From Syntrophobacterales bacterium (GTDB lineage Bacteria > Desulfobacterota > Syntrophorhabdia > Syntrophorhabdales > WCHB1-27), in the NCBI GenBank assembly GCA_017881765.1, contig JADGQN010000128.1, positions 1 through 10,644 of the forward strand: a DNA stretch of 10,644 nt, read 5' to 3'. Numbering within the stretch: the stretch's first letter is position 1; each line of letters begins with the position of its first letter. This document shows, one piece after another, positions 1 to 6,241 of this stretch. Position numbers and translations under genes: made by a program. Below the pieces are notes generated by a model, which saw only the letters and a program-made list of their open reading frames with translations, was not told the origin of the DNA and searched no databases.

Positions 1-75
1 CCCGTGCTCGCTCATCAACGAGAGTGCATCCTTAACCGTTGTGGGATTCAAGAACTCGAAACGGGGCATATTCAT
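1..75 (-). CDS. FAD-binding subunit of a xanthine-dehydrogenase-family molybdenum hydroxylase (N-terminal fragment)
   Basis: Reading the minus strand from an ATG at 75 gives 25 uninterrupted codons to the window edge, starting MNMPRFEFLNPTTV and ending ALSLMSEHG. The pattern (basic/aromatic start, F-E-F/Y, proline, then a helix of the type 'ALSLL.EHG') is what I recognise from the N-terminus of the CoxM/CutM/HcrB family. Those subunits carry FAD and pass electrons from the 2Fe-2S subunit onward in molybdenum hydroxylases such as CO dehydrogenase, 4-hydroxybenzoyl-CoA reductase and N-heterocycle dehydrogenases. The FAD-binding glycine motif would lie outside the window, so the call rests on a short match. 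A second in-frame ATG at 69 is an alternative start; neither has a strong ribosome binding site. The gene is divergent from the rest of the cluster and shares its upstream region. The substrate cannot be read from this fragment. Confidence 0.55.
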   Translation of the reverse strand, partial: MNMPRFEFLNPTTVKDALSLMSEHG

Positions 76-124
76 CGGTTTTTCTTACCCAGCCTTTGTT
101 GACTCGAGCATAAACCAAATGTTG

Positions 125-153
125 TTGACAAACAAACAACCCTTTCCTATACT
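125..153 (+). promoter_or_regulatory. Sigma70-type promoter upstream of the CoA-transferase gene
   Basis: TTGACA at 125-130 (perfect -35) and TATACT at 148-153 (five of six to the -10 consensus) are separated by exactly 17 bp. Transcription would start near 159-161, leaving a leader of about 133 nt before the ATG at 293. The downstream palindrome begins at the expected +1, so this promoter is probably repressible. Confidence 0.75.
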
Positions 154-160
154 GGTCATA

Positions 161-180
161 GTATACGGTATACCGTATAC
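161..180. promoter_or_regulatory. Perfect 20-bp palindromic operator at the promoter start site
   Basis: GTATACGGTATACCGTATAC is identical to its own reverse complement. It can also be read as three self-complementary GTATAC units (161-166, 168-173, 175-180) spaced 7 bp apart. Its position at about +1 to +20 of the promoter at 125-153 is that of a repressor operator. GTATAC and GGTATA cores are known from operators of FadR-subfamily GntR proteins (NanR, MatR), and an FCD-type GntR regulator is encoded at 5362-6072, so that protein is the natural candidate. The pairing of regulator and site is inference. Confidence 0.7.
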
Positions 181-292
181 CCTTTATCTTATAGCTATCA
201 TTTTTGATGTCAACAAAAAAATATGCGTCTTCTCTTAATACTTAGCAGCCTTCGCCACTTTAGTAAACAAAATTTTTCGCAGGAGGGATTCC

Positions 293-1483
293 ATGGATAT
301 GTTCAGTGAGCTGACGATGCTATCGCTGGAGCAGGCAACCGTCCTTCCGTATTTGAGCTACCGGCTTGCCATGGACGGGATGAAGGTGATACGGCTCGAA
401 CATCCTGTCTACGGCGATCCCAATCGGATGATCGGCGACAATCGTCTGGGCGAGGAGCGCATGAACACCTATTTCCTGGCGATCAATGCGGGAAAAAAAG
501 CGATCACGCTCAATCTGGGAGAAGGGCAGGGGCAGGAGATCCTCAAGGAACTGATTCGAAAGTTCAACGTTGACATCTTTGCCACGAACCAGCTTCCGAG
601 GAATTATGAAAAGCTCGGAATCGACTACCAGACGCTCCGCTCTGTCAAGGAGGATATCATATGGGTGGGTCTTACGGGTTTCGGGCCGGAGAGCAACGAA
701 GCAGCGTACGACCCAATTTTGCAGGCGCGGAGTGGGCTTATGGAGTTGACCGGTAATACGGGGGAAGACCCGCAAGTGCTGGGCATTCCTCTTCCTGATA
801 TGGGCACCAGTGAACACGCTTACGGACAGATTATGAAGGCTTTGTTCAAACGCGCAAAAACCGGCCAGGGAGAACGAATAGACCTCTCTATGTTCATGTC
901 CACCACGTCGTGGCTCACCGTGCCGATAACCCTCACGAAGTCGTTCGGCCGGAAGATTACGAGACGGGGCAACACCCATGAGTTCTTTGCCCCGGTCTCC
1001 GTATACGAAACAAAAGACGGCTACGTGTACATCGCCGTCGGCAATGACCGGCAATGGATCTCTTTCACCCAGCTTCCGGGATTTGAGTCGCTTTCAAAAC
1101 CGGAATATGAGAAGAACAACGGTCGTATCAGGGATGTACAACATCTCAATCAGCAGATTAATACGTGCACAAAGAGTAAAACGACCAACGAGATGATCGA
1201 GCTCTGCAACAAGGCAACGATAGCCATATCGCGGGTCAACACTATCGAAGAGGTGTTGGAAGACCCGTATGTCAGTGACGCGATGCTCACTGCGCGCGAT
1301 CCAAAGACGAAGACGCAGATCTGGATGGCGCCACCGCCTTATATGACGCCATTCCTGAAAGCGTCGGGTAAAGAGATGACCTTCCCTCCGAGATTCGGAG
1401 AGCAAAACGACGAGATTTACGGAGGTCTGCTGGGCTACCCCGCCGAGAAGTTAGCGGGGCTGAAAGAGAAGGGAATAATATAG
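293..1483 (+). CDS. Class III (CaiB/BaiF family) CoA-transferase
   Basis: This 396-residue protein has the usual length of family III CoA-transferases, which move CoA between acids through an aspartyl-CoA anhydride on one conserved Asp. The N-terminus (LEQATVLPYLSYRLAMDGMKV, then RLEHP) matches the family's opening. N65-AGKKAITLNL corresponds to the conserved 'NRGKKSIALDL' stretch. The segment P166-L-P-D169-M-G-T-S-E-H fits the catalytic-Asp region, with D169 at the same number as in formyl-CoA transferase, and TGQGERIDLSM follows as expected. The ATG at 293 is preceded by AGGAGGG. The gene is the first after the regulated promoter, and its TAG stop runs straight into a heptad repeat. The acyl substrate is unknown. 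In a cluster with a molybdenum hydroxylase and HyuAB, a phenylsuccinate-type CoA transfer (IaaL-like) is one possibility. The family is certain, the substrate open. Confidence 0.92.
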   Translation: MDMFSELTMLSLEQATVLPYLSYRLAMDGMKVIRLEHPVYGDPNRMIGDNRLGEERMNTYFLAINAGKKAITLNLGEGQGQEILKELIRKFNVDIFATNQLPRNYEKLGIDYQTLRSVKEDIIWVGLTGFGPESNEAAYDPILQARSGLMELTGNTGEDPQVLGIPLPDMGTSEHAYGQIMKALFKRAKTGQGERIDLSMFMSTTSWLTVPITLTKSFGRKITRRGNTHEFFAPVSVYETKDGYVYIAVGNDRQWISFTQLPGFESLSKPEYEKNNGRIRDVQHLNQQINTCTKSKTTNEMIELCNKATIAISRVNTIEEVLEDPYVSDAMLTARDPKTKTQIWMAPPPYMTPFLKASGKEMTFPPRFGEQNDEIYGGLLGYPAEKLAGLKEKGII

Positions 1484-1583
1484 GGTCATGGGTCACGGGG
1501 CAGGGGTCACGGGTAAACCGCTGCCTGCATAGGCGCAGTTCGACGAGTCTTTGACTTGACCCATGACCCATGACCCATGACCC
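1483..1583. repeat. Heptad-repeat inverted repeat A (GGGTCAY family)
   Basis: The left arm has units GGGTCAT (1483-1489), GGGTCAC (1490-1496), GGGGCAG (1497-1503) and GGGTCAC (1504-1510). The right arm is TTGACCC (1556-1562) followed by three ATGACCC units (1563-1583). The two arms can pair over about 30 bases with scattered mismatches around a loop of about 40 nt. The first G of the left arm is the last base of the upstream TAG stop codon. The same unit recurs at 10054-10149. Confidence 0.88.
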
Positions 1584-1585
1584 TT

Positions 1586-1604
1586 CGGGCGGTGACGCCG
1601 CCCG
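1586..1604 (+). terminator. Short GC-rich hairpin after repeat A (possible weak terminator)
   Basis: CGGGCGG (1586-1592), a 5-base loop TGACG, then CCGCCCG (1598-1604) make a perfect 7-bp stem. No T-run follows, so it is not a typical rho-independent terminator. It may serve as a pause site, a 3'-end stabiliser, or only as part of the repeat element. Confidence 0.35.
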
Positions 1605-1641
1605 AATTGCGGCGAGAGGGCCAAATATGTTATGCATACAG

Positions 1642-1820
1642 GCAATGCCCGTTACGCGTTACAAATGACGCCAGCCTGCATTCAAAAATAGAGCGAGGCG
1701 CCCAGGAGGATAGCGACGGAGGCGTACTTAGGTATGTCGAAGTCGTGCCGACGCAACACCCACTTGCGTGGTTACCCGGAAGCTATATGAATGAAGGCAG
1801 GCTGGCGGTGCGCGTCGCGG
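1642..1820 (+). promoter_or_regulatory. Structured multi-branch RNA leader upstream of etfB
   Basis: Long-range pairing brackets this stretch. CGCCAGCCTGC (1669-1679) is perfectly complementary to GCAGGCTGGCG (1797-1807), and 1681-1684 continue with 1792-1795 region bases (TTCA/TGAA) after one A-G mismatch. Outside it, ACGCG (1654-1658) can pair with CGCGT (1811-1815). Inside are two hairpins. One has GCGAC (1713-1717) with GTCGT (1742-1746), a symmetric GGA/GAA purine loop, then GGCGTAC (1721-1727) with GTATGTC (1732-1738) around a TTAG loop. The other has ACGCAA (1751-1756) with TTGCGT (1764-1769). The layout ends about 16 nt before the etfB ribosome binding site, so a cis-regulatory RNA or a dispersed palindromic element are both possible. 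I recognise no named riboswitch. The 89-codon open frame overlapping this stretch looks non-coding. Confidence 0.5.
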
Positions 1821-1842
1821 GTTCTTCGCAGAGGAGGAGCCT

Positions 1843-2625
1843 ATGAATATTGTGGTGCTCGCCAAACAGGTCCCCGACCCCGAAGCTATTGTAGGGATAC
1901 GGGGTGACGGCACTGGGCTGGAGATCGAGCCAAAATTTGCCACCAACCTCTTTGATGAATTCGCTCTTGAAGAGGCTTTGCGCTTGCGCGAAAAACATGG
2001 CGGAAAGGTGAAGGTAATCACCCTCGGCGGAGGAAAGGCAACGGAGGTATTGAGGACAGGGATTGCTATGGGTGCCGACGAAGCCTTGCTGCTTGACGAT
2101 CCTGCTTTTTTTGATGGCGATGGCTACGCCACAGCGCTCGCTTTGAGCAGGGCCATACAACGGGAACCCTTTGATCTGGTGCTCTGCGGCAAACAGGCGA
2201 CGGATGATGATCGCAGCGAGGTCGGTCCCATGGTGGCGCAACTTCTGAACCTGCCCCACGTCGGAGGTATCACAAAGCTGGATATTGCCGATGGAAAAGC
2301 CACGGCTGAATCTCCTGTCGAGGGAGGCAAGGCAGTCGTGGAAGTCCCGCTTCCGGCAGTCTTCACTGCCCAAAAAGGGCTGAACGAAGCGCGGGTTCCC
2401 TTGATCACCGGAGTCATGAAAGCGATGAAGGCGCAGATTCCGAAGGTCACGCCGAATGAGCTCGGGCTGTCTACGGAAGAGATCGGGAAGGCTGGTTCGA
2501 AGGTGCGGATCGAACAATATCTTCCCCCGAAAAAGAGGGCCGGTGTGCATTTTATCCCCGGGGATGCGGGTGAGGCGGCAGCCGAAGCAGTGCGCATCCT
2601 CGTTGATGAAGTAAGGGTCATTTAA
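1843..2625 (+). CDS. etfB: Electron transfer flavoprotein beta subunit (EtfB/FixA)
   Basis: This 260-residue protein is the ETF beta subunit, which with EtfA takes electrons from acyl-CoA dehydrogenases and hands them to an ETF:quinone oxidoreductase. The start MNIVVLAKQVPDPEA is typical, and GAGGAGGAG lies just upstream of the ATG. Three stretches point to the canonical AMP-binding type: L36-F-D-E-F-A-L-E-E-A, G116-K-Q-A-T-D-D-D with GPM at 128-130, and L227-P-P-K-K-R-A-G-V near the end. From memory, bifurcating EtfB/FixA proteins instead carry a 'GDTAQVGP'-like stretch and 'NPDDKNALEEA'. The gene opens a block of four (etfB-etfA-fixC-fixX) and is 11 bp from etfA. It is annotated etfB; fixA would be the name by gene order. 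Confidence 0.95.
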   Translation: MNIVVLAKQVPDPEAIVGIRGDGTGLEIEPKFATNLFDEFALEEALRLREKHGGKVKVITLGGGKATEVLRTGIAMGADEALLLDDPAFFDGDGYATALALSRAIQREPFDLVLCGKQATDDDRSEVGPMVAQLLNLPHVGGITKLDIADGKATAESPVEGGKAVVEVPLPAVFTAQKGLNEARVPLITGVMKAMKAQIPKVTPNELGLSTEEIGKAGSKVRIEQYLPPKKRAGVHFIPGDAGEAAAEAVRILVDEVRVI

Positions 2626-2636
2626 GGGGGGATGCC

Positions 2637-3608
2637 ATGGAGAGACTACTCATTTTTGTTGAGACAAAAGGTGAGCGACCGCGAAAAGTTTCGATGGAGC
2701 TCCTGAGTGAAGGACAAAAACTGAGGGCTCAAGGGTATGCCGTGGAAGCCGTGGTCATGGGAAAGGCGTCGGCAGCGCTCAAGGAGGAGGTCCTCCCTTG
2801 CGTGGACCGACTGGTCAATCTTACAGACGCAGTTCTGCAGAACTACACTGCTGAAGGGTTTGCCCTGGCGCTGGCAAATCATGCCCGCTCCGTTGATCCA
2901 AAGCTGATACTCGCGGGCGCGACGCAGGTCGGAAGGGATTTCCTTCCTCGTGTCGCCGTGCTGCTGGGTGCCGGTATTGCTTCCGATGTGACGGGAATCC
3001 GTTGGAAAGAAGAACCGATAAAAGTGATACGCCCGGTGCACGGGGGAAGAGCGCTATCAGAAGTTTCTTTCGCGAACTATCCTGCCATCGTCACGACCCG
3101 GCCAAACTCGTTCCCGATGGAGCCCTCGGGGGGTGCGCCAGGGGAATTTGTAGAGAAAGAGCTTGGCATTTCCAGCGAAGTAAGAACAAAGGTGGTCAGG
3201 GTTGAAGAGGTGACAAAAGGCAAGGTGGACGTGACAGAGGCAGACGTTATCGTCACCGGAGGACGGGGTCTGAAAGGCCCTGAGAACTTTGCCCTGCTGG
3301 AGGAACTTGCAACACTCCTTGGCGGTGTAGTTGGAGCAACGCGCTCCGTGGTCGATGCAAAATGGCGTGACCAGGGGGATCAGGTGGGCAAGAGTGGGAA
3401 GACTGTTTCGCCGAAGCTCTATATCGCGGTTGGCCTTTCCGGGGCGATCCACCACATTATGGGCATGGACACGTCGAAAATGATAGTTGCCATCAACAAA
3501 GATTCGAATGCAAACATTTTCAACTATGCGGACTATGGCATCGTGGGAGACCTCTTCGAAGTCCTTCCCGCTATGACTGAGGATATTAAGAAGAGGCTTG
3601 GGAAATAA
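2637..3608 (+). CDS. etfA: Electron transfer flavoprotein alpha subunit (EtfA/FixB)
   Basis: This 323-residue protein is of normal length for the ETF alpha subunit, which binds the electron-carrying FAD in its C-terminal domain. The FAD-domain signature is clear: L261-Y-I-A-V-G-L-S-G-A-I-H-H, then INKDSNANIF and NYADYGIVGDLFEVLP near the end. The N-terminal domain begins LLIFVETKGERPRKVSMELL, and no ferredoxin domain is fused to the front, unlike in some anaerobic EtfA proteins. An AAGGGGGG ribosome binding site overlaps the end of etfB, 11 bp upstream. The stop is 3 bp before fixC, so the subunits and the quinone reductase are surely co-transcribed and probably translationally coupled. Confidence 0.95.
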   Translation: MERLLIFVETKGERPRKVSMELLSEGQKLRAQGYAVEAVVMGKASAALKEEVLPCVDRLVNLTDAVLQNYTAEGFALALANHARSVDPKLILAGATQVGRDFLPRVAVLLGAGIASDVTGIRWKEEPIKVIRPVHGGRALSEVSFANYPAIVTTRPNSFPMEPSGGAPGEFVEKELGISSEVRTKVVRVEEVTKGKVDVTEADVIVTGGRGLKGPENFALLEELATLLGGVVGATRSVVDAKWRDQGDQVGKSGKTVSPKLYIAVGLSGAIHHIMGMDTSKMIVAINKDSNANIFNYADYGIVGDLFEVLPAMTEDIKKRLGK

Positions 3609-3611
3609 CCT

Positions 3612-4907
3612 ATGCCGGAAGAGAAGCTGGATGCCGTGATCGTTGGGGGAGGCCTTGCAGGGCTTGCCGCAGCTTACCGGCTGGCCGAGGCGGGCAAACA
3701 GGTTCTTCTGCTCGAGCGGGGCGATGCGCCCGGAAGCAAGAATGTGACAGGCGGGCGCATCTACGTTGAGCCCCTCAGAACCTTTCTTCCATCCATAATT
3801 GATGAGGCCCCTTTTGAACGCCACGTGGTCAGGGAGATGATCACGGTACTCGACGAAGAAAGTTCGGTCCAGCTGGAATATGCGCAGGATGGCTGGCGTA
3901 AGCAGCCTTATATGAGCTATACCGTGCTGCGGGCGAGGTTCGATCAGTGGTTTTCAGAAAAGGTCATGGAGAAGGGCGGCTTTGTCATTCCCAACAGGAA
4001 GGTCGACGATCTCCTCTGGGAGGATGGCCGGGTGGCCGGGGTTAAGGCCGGCGGAGAACAGATCGGTGCACACATCGTAATTGCGGCCGACGGGGCGCTC
4101 TCGTTCATGGCTGAGAAGGCTGGACTCCGCGAGCCGCTGAAACCAGCGAACTATGCCCTTGCCATAAAAGAAGTGCACAAGCTTGATGAAAAATGTATCG
4201 AGGAGCGCTTCGGGCTCGATGTGGGCGAGGGGGCCGCAAACCTTTTCGTCGGCGCCCTGACAAAGGGCATGTTTGGCGGAGGATTTCTTTATACGAACCA
4301 GGATACCCTTTCCCTTGGGATCGTGGTGGGTATCGACGCGCTCATGCATAAACAGCCTCAGATCGAGGCATACCGCTTGATGGATGATTTCAAAGCGCGG
4401 CCTGAAGTGGCCCGATGGATACGAGGCGGCGAGTTGAAAGAGTATGCTGCCCACGTCATATCAGAGGCCGGTATCAGCGGTATCTCCAAGCTCTATACCG
4501 CCGGCATGCTCGTAGCCGGTGACGCAGCAGGATTCGCTCTCAACATGGGGATCACCGTACGGGGGATGGAATTCGCCATAGCCTCAGGTGTGATCGCGGC
4601 CGGGGTAGCGGTTGATGCTCTCAACAAAGGAGATGTGTCAAAGGAGTACTTGGCCGAGTATGAGAAGAGACTCCGCGCGAGCTTTGTGCTCCGTGATATG
4701 GAAACCTTCCGCCACTCAAAAGAGGTGCTCGAGAACCCGCGCCTCTTCACTGTTTACCCCAAGTTCCTGTCGAGCCTTTTCAATGTGTTGTTCAGCGTGT
4801 CGGGCACACCCAAGAAGGGTCTCTACAAGAGTGCCCGGGCGGTTGCAAAAGAGTACATCCTGAACTGGGAAGGCATGAAAGATTTCTGGAGTTTGAGGAA
4901 GCTGTAA
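3612..4907 (+). CDS. fixC: FixC-type ETF:quinone oxidoreductase flavoprotein
   Basis: At 431 residues this matches FixC (about 430) rather than the longer mitochondrial-type ETF-QO, whose iron-sulfur domain is fused; here that domain is supplied by the next gene. An N-terminal dinucleotide-binding fold is evident: V9-I-V-G-G-G-L-A-G-L with acidic E35 at the end of the second strand. SKNVTGGRIY follows at about 42-51. A second FAD contact, G303-D-A-A-G-F, is followed by the NMGITVRGMEFAIASG stretch typical of the family. The protein should take electrons from ETF and reduce membrane quinone through FixX. The start 3 bp after etfA relies on a purine-rich stretch at the end of etfA for translation initiation. 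The stop codon overlaps the fixX start (TAATG). Confidence 0.93.
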   Translation: MPEEKLDAVIVGGGLAGLAAAYRLAEAGKQVLLLERGDAPGSKNVTGGRIYVEPLRTFLPSIIDEAPFERHVVREMITVLDEESSVQLEYAQDGWRKQPYMSYTVLRARFDQWFSEKVMEKGGFVIPNRKVDDLLWEDGRVAGVKAGGEQIGAHIVIAADGALSFMAEKAGLREPLKPANYALAIKEVHKLDEKCIEERFGLDVGEGAANLFVGALTKGMFGGGFLYTNQDTLSLGIVVGIDALMHKQPQIEAYRLMDDFKARPEVARWIRGGELKEYAAHVISEAGISGISKLYTAGMLVAGDAAGFALNMGITVRGMEFAIASGVIAAGVAVDALNKGDVSKEYLAEYEKRLRASFVLRDMETFRHSKEVLENPRLFTVYPKFLSSLFNVLFSVSGTPKKGLYKSARAVAKEYILNWEGMKDFWSLRKL

Positions 4908-5182
4908 TGAAGATAGAAGAAAAGATTGCCTGCAATGCCATCAAGAACGACAAGGAGAGCCACATAAAGCTCAAGCAGGACGTCTGCAAGAACTGCCGGG
5001 AGCGTTTCTGCGTTTACGCCTGCCCGGGGCATCTCTATTCCCTGAGCGAAGAAACAGGGGAGATGGCTGTGGAGTATGCGGGCTGTCTCGAATGCGGCAC
5101 CTGTAAGATTGCCTGTATTTACGGGTCGGTGAGCTGGGAGTATCCCGGGGGAGAATACGGCGTACGGTATAGATACGGATGA
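4907..5182 (+). CDS. fixX: FixX-type ferredoxin-like protein
   Basis: This 91-residue ferredoxin-like partner of FixC has two cysteine groups: C27-x2-C30-x4-C35-x3-C39-P and C60-x2-C63-x2-C66-x3-C70. The second is a standard [4Fe-4S] motif. The first is the same motif with two extra residues, so either one or two [4Fe-4S] clusters are possible. An extra cysteine, C9, lies near the start. The C-terminus (GSVSWEYPGGEYGVRYRYG) is typical of FixX. With FixC it would form the two-protein equivalent of ETF-QO and carry electrons from the FixC FAD to quinone. It overlaps fixC by one base and is the last gene of its block. A heptad-repeat hairpin starts 7 nt after its stop. Confidence 0.93.
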   Translation: MKIEEKIACNAIKNDKESHIKLKQDVCKNCRERFCVYACPGHLYSLSEETGEMAVEYAGCLECGTCKIACIYGSVSWEYPGGEYGVRYRYG

Positions 5183-5188
5183 GAAGCA

Positions 5189-5341
5189 GTGTTAAGTGTT
5201 ATGTGCTGAGTGTTAAGTGAACGGCGGACAGATGATAGAAAGTGTTGAGTGTTGTGTGTTACGTGTTGAGTGAAAAGCGGCTGTTACCTGTGGTCGGTTT
5301 GGCACATAACACATAACACTCAACACATAACACTATTCACT
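5189..5341. repeat. Heptad-repeat inverted repeat B (GTGTTAA family), two left arms
   Basis: Two successive left arrays of 7-base units are present: GTGTTAA, GTGTTAT, GTGCTGA, GTGTTAA (5189-5216) and GTGTTGA, GTGTTGT, GTGTTAC, GTGTTGA (5242-5269). A single right arm has TAACACA, TAACACT, CAACACA, TAACACT, ATTCACT (5307-5341). The reverse complement of the first left array matches the right arm at about 24 of 28 positions, with the variant units in the same order. The second array also fits, less well. The element fills nearly the whole 179-bp gap and ends about 20 nt before the regulator's start codon. Confidence 0.88.
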
Positions 5342-5361
5342 GTTCTTTCGGGGGGCGGAGG

Positions 5362-6072
5362 ATGACCGGACAGACTGCATCAAAGGGGGCGGGAGCTTTC
5401 AAGGGGATCAGGCCGGTCGGCAAGCCCCGGTCCGTGGGCGATGCTGTCTATGATGCCCTGAAAGTCGCTATCACGAAGGGCGATCTTCCTCCCGGACAAC
5501 GGCTCATCGAACATCAACTTTCCCTCCGGATGCGCACAAGCCGCATTCCAATCAGAGAAGCAATCAAGAAGCTCGAAAAAGACGGACTCGTGGAGAAACT
5601 TCACAAAAGAGGGTTCGTCGTAAAAAGCGTGACAAAAACGGAGATAGAAGAAACCTTCGGTATCCGGGCGGTGCTGGAGAGCTATGCAGCTTACCTCGCC
5701 ACCGAGCGGCTCACCGACGTGCTTAGGGAAGGGCTGGAGAATACTGTCCAGGCGTATAGAGACGCTTTGGAAAACGATGATATAGAGCGAATGATGTCAG
5801 CCAATGCACAGTTCCACGAGATGATTTATAAGGCATCGGGAAGCGAGAAGCTTTACACGCTCATTAATAATTTCAGAGACTTCATATCTCGTTATCGTAA
5901 GACGCTGCTCACCACCCGTGACTTTGCAAAGATGTCCCTGGAAGACCACATCCGCATGCTGGAAGCAATGAATGAGAGGGACAAAGAGAAGGTGGAGGAG
6001 TTAGTAAAAAAACATATATTGCGCGGGAAGGAGATCATAATCAGAGAGATGGAGGCAGGAAGACTGATCTAA
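5362..6072 (+). CDS. GntR-family transcriptional regulator, FadR/FCD subfamily
   Basis: This 236-residue protein has a GntR winged-helix N-terminus at about 24-90: VYDALKVAITKGDLPPGQRL (29-48), then a recognition region including S60-R-I-P-I-R-E-A-I-K-K-L-E-K-D-G-L-V and the wing KRGFVV. An all-helical FCD ligand domain follows. It shows the expected metal-binding set N148-x3-H152, H196 and H218, with Asn in place of the more usual Asp. Such proteins usually release DNA when they bind an acid or acyl-CoA of the pathway. It sits in the middle of the cluster, and the perfect palindrome at 161-180 is a likely target. The ATG at 5362 directly follows a G-rich GGGGGCGGAGG stretch. The first 20 or so residues are basic, glycine-rich and probably disordered. 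The effector is unknown. Confidence 0.93.
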   Translation: MTGQTASKGAGAFKGIRPVGKPRSVGDAVYDALKVAITKGDLPPGQRLIEHQLSLRMRTSRIPIREAIKKLEKDGLVEKLHKRGFVVKSVTKTEIEETFGIRAVLESYAAYLATERLTDVLREGLENTVQAYRDALENDDIERMMSANAQFHEMIYKASGSEKLYTLINNFRDFISRYRKTLLTTRDFAKMSLEDHIRMLEAMNERDKEKVEELVKKHILRGKEIIIREMEAGRLI

Positions 6073-6074
6073 AG

Positions 6075-6232
6075 CAGGGTTCAAGGGTTCAAGGGGTCCT
6101 TACAGGATGCTTCGCTACCGGGGGTTCAAGGGATGAAAGACAACTGTTCGCTTGCAGCCGCAAAGTGTCTGGTTTGCGAGTCTTTCCCTCGAACCCTTGA
6201 GACCTCGGCCCCTTGAACCCTGTCTTCTTTTT
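6075..6232. repeat. Octamer-repeat inverted repeat C (GGGTTCAA family) with trailing T-rich tract
   Basis: CAGGGTTCAAGGG (6075-6087) is a perfect 13-base complement of CCCTTGAACCCTG (6210-6222). The left side is a tandem of GGGTTCAA (6077-6084, 6085-6092), so the period is 8, not 7. A nested second pair is present: GGGTTCAAGGGATGAAAGA (6122-6140) against the region 6180-6197 (TCTTTCCCTCGAACCC), with small mismatches. TCTTCTTTTT (6223-6232) follows the outer stem, as in an intrinsic terminator, but the loop is far longer than usual. The element begins 3 nt after the regulator's stop and ends next to the hyuA ribosome binding site. Confidence 0.85.
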
Positions 6233-6241
6233 GGGGGGTAT

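Larger units (their letters stand above)
76..292. promoter_or_regulatory. Divergent intergenic control region
   Basis: This 217-bp AT-rich gap separates the minus-strand molybdenum-hydroxylase fragment from the plus-strand CoA-transferase. It contains a strong plus-strand promoter, a 20-bp palindrome at the likely start site, and three copies of an 8-mer: TTGTTGAC at 96-103 and 122-129, and its inverse GTCAACAA at 210-217. On the minus strand a weaker promoter-like pair can be read (TTGTTT, 17 bp, TATGCT, the latter roughly at 107-112). A 65-codon open frame crossing this region is judged non-coding because it runs through the promoter and palindrome and has no family resemblance. Confidence 0.6.

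Noticed and set aside
41..238. Plus-strand open frame of 65 codons in the upstream region
   Set aside because: It runs through the promoter and palindrome, overlaps the divergent fragment, lacks a ribosome binding site and resembles no family.
320..1054. Long minus-strand open frame of 244 codons
   Set aside because: It lies wholly antisense to the clearly coding CoA-transferase gene and has no recognisable domain.
1577..1846. Plus-strand open frame of 89 codons before etfB
   Set aside because: It starts inside the right arm of repeat A and crosses the structured leader; low-complexity residues without family resemblance. Better explained as non-coding RNA or repeat.
5189..5341. CRISPR array
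   Set aside because: Units are 7 bases with no spacers between them and are arranged as inverted arms, so this is not a CRISPR array.
6152..6241. Thirty-residue N-terminal extension of the HyuA-like protein
   Set aside because: It is encoded by the loop and right arm of repeat C; the ATG at 6242 has a G-rich ribosome binding site and places the DIGGT motif at the usual position.
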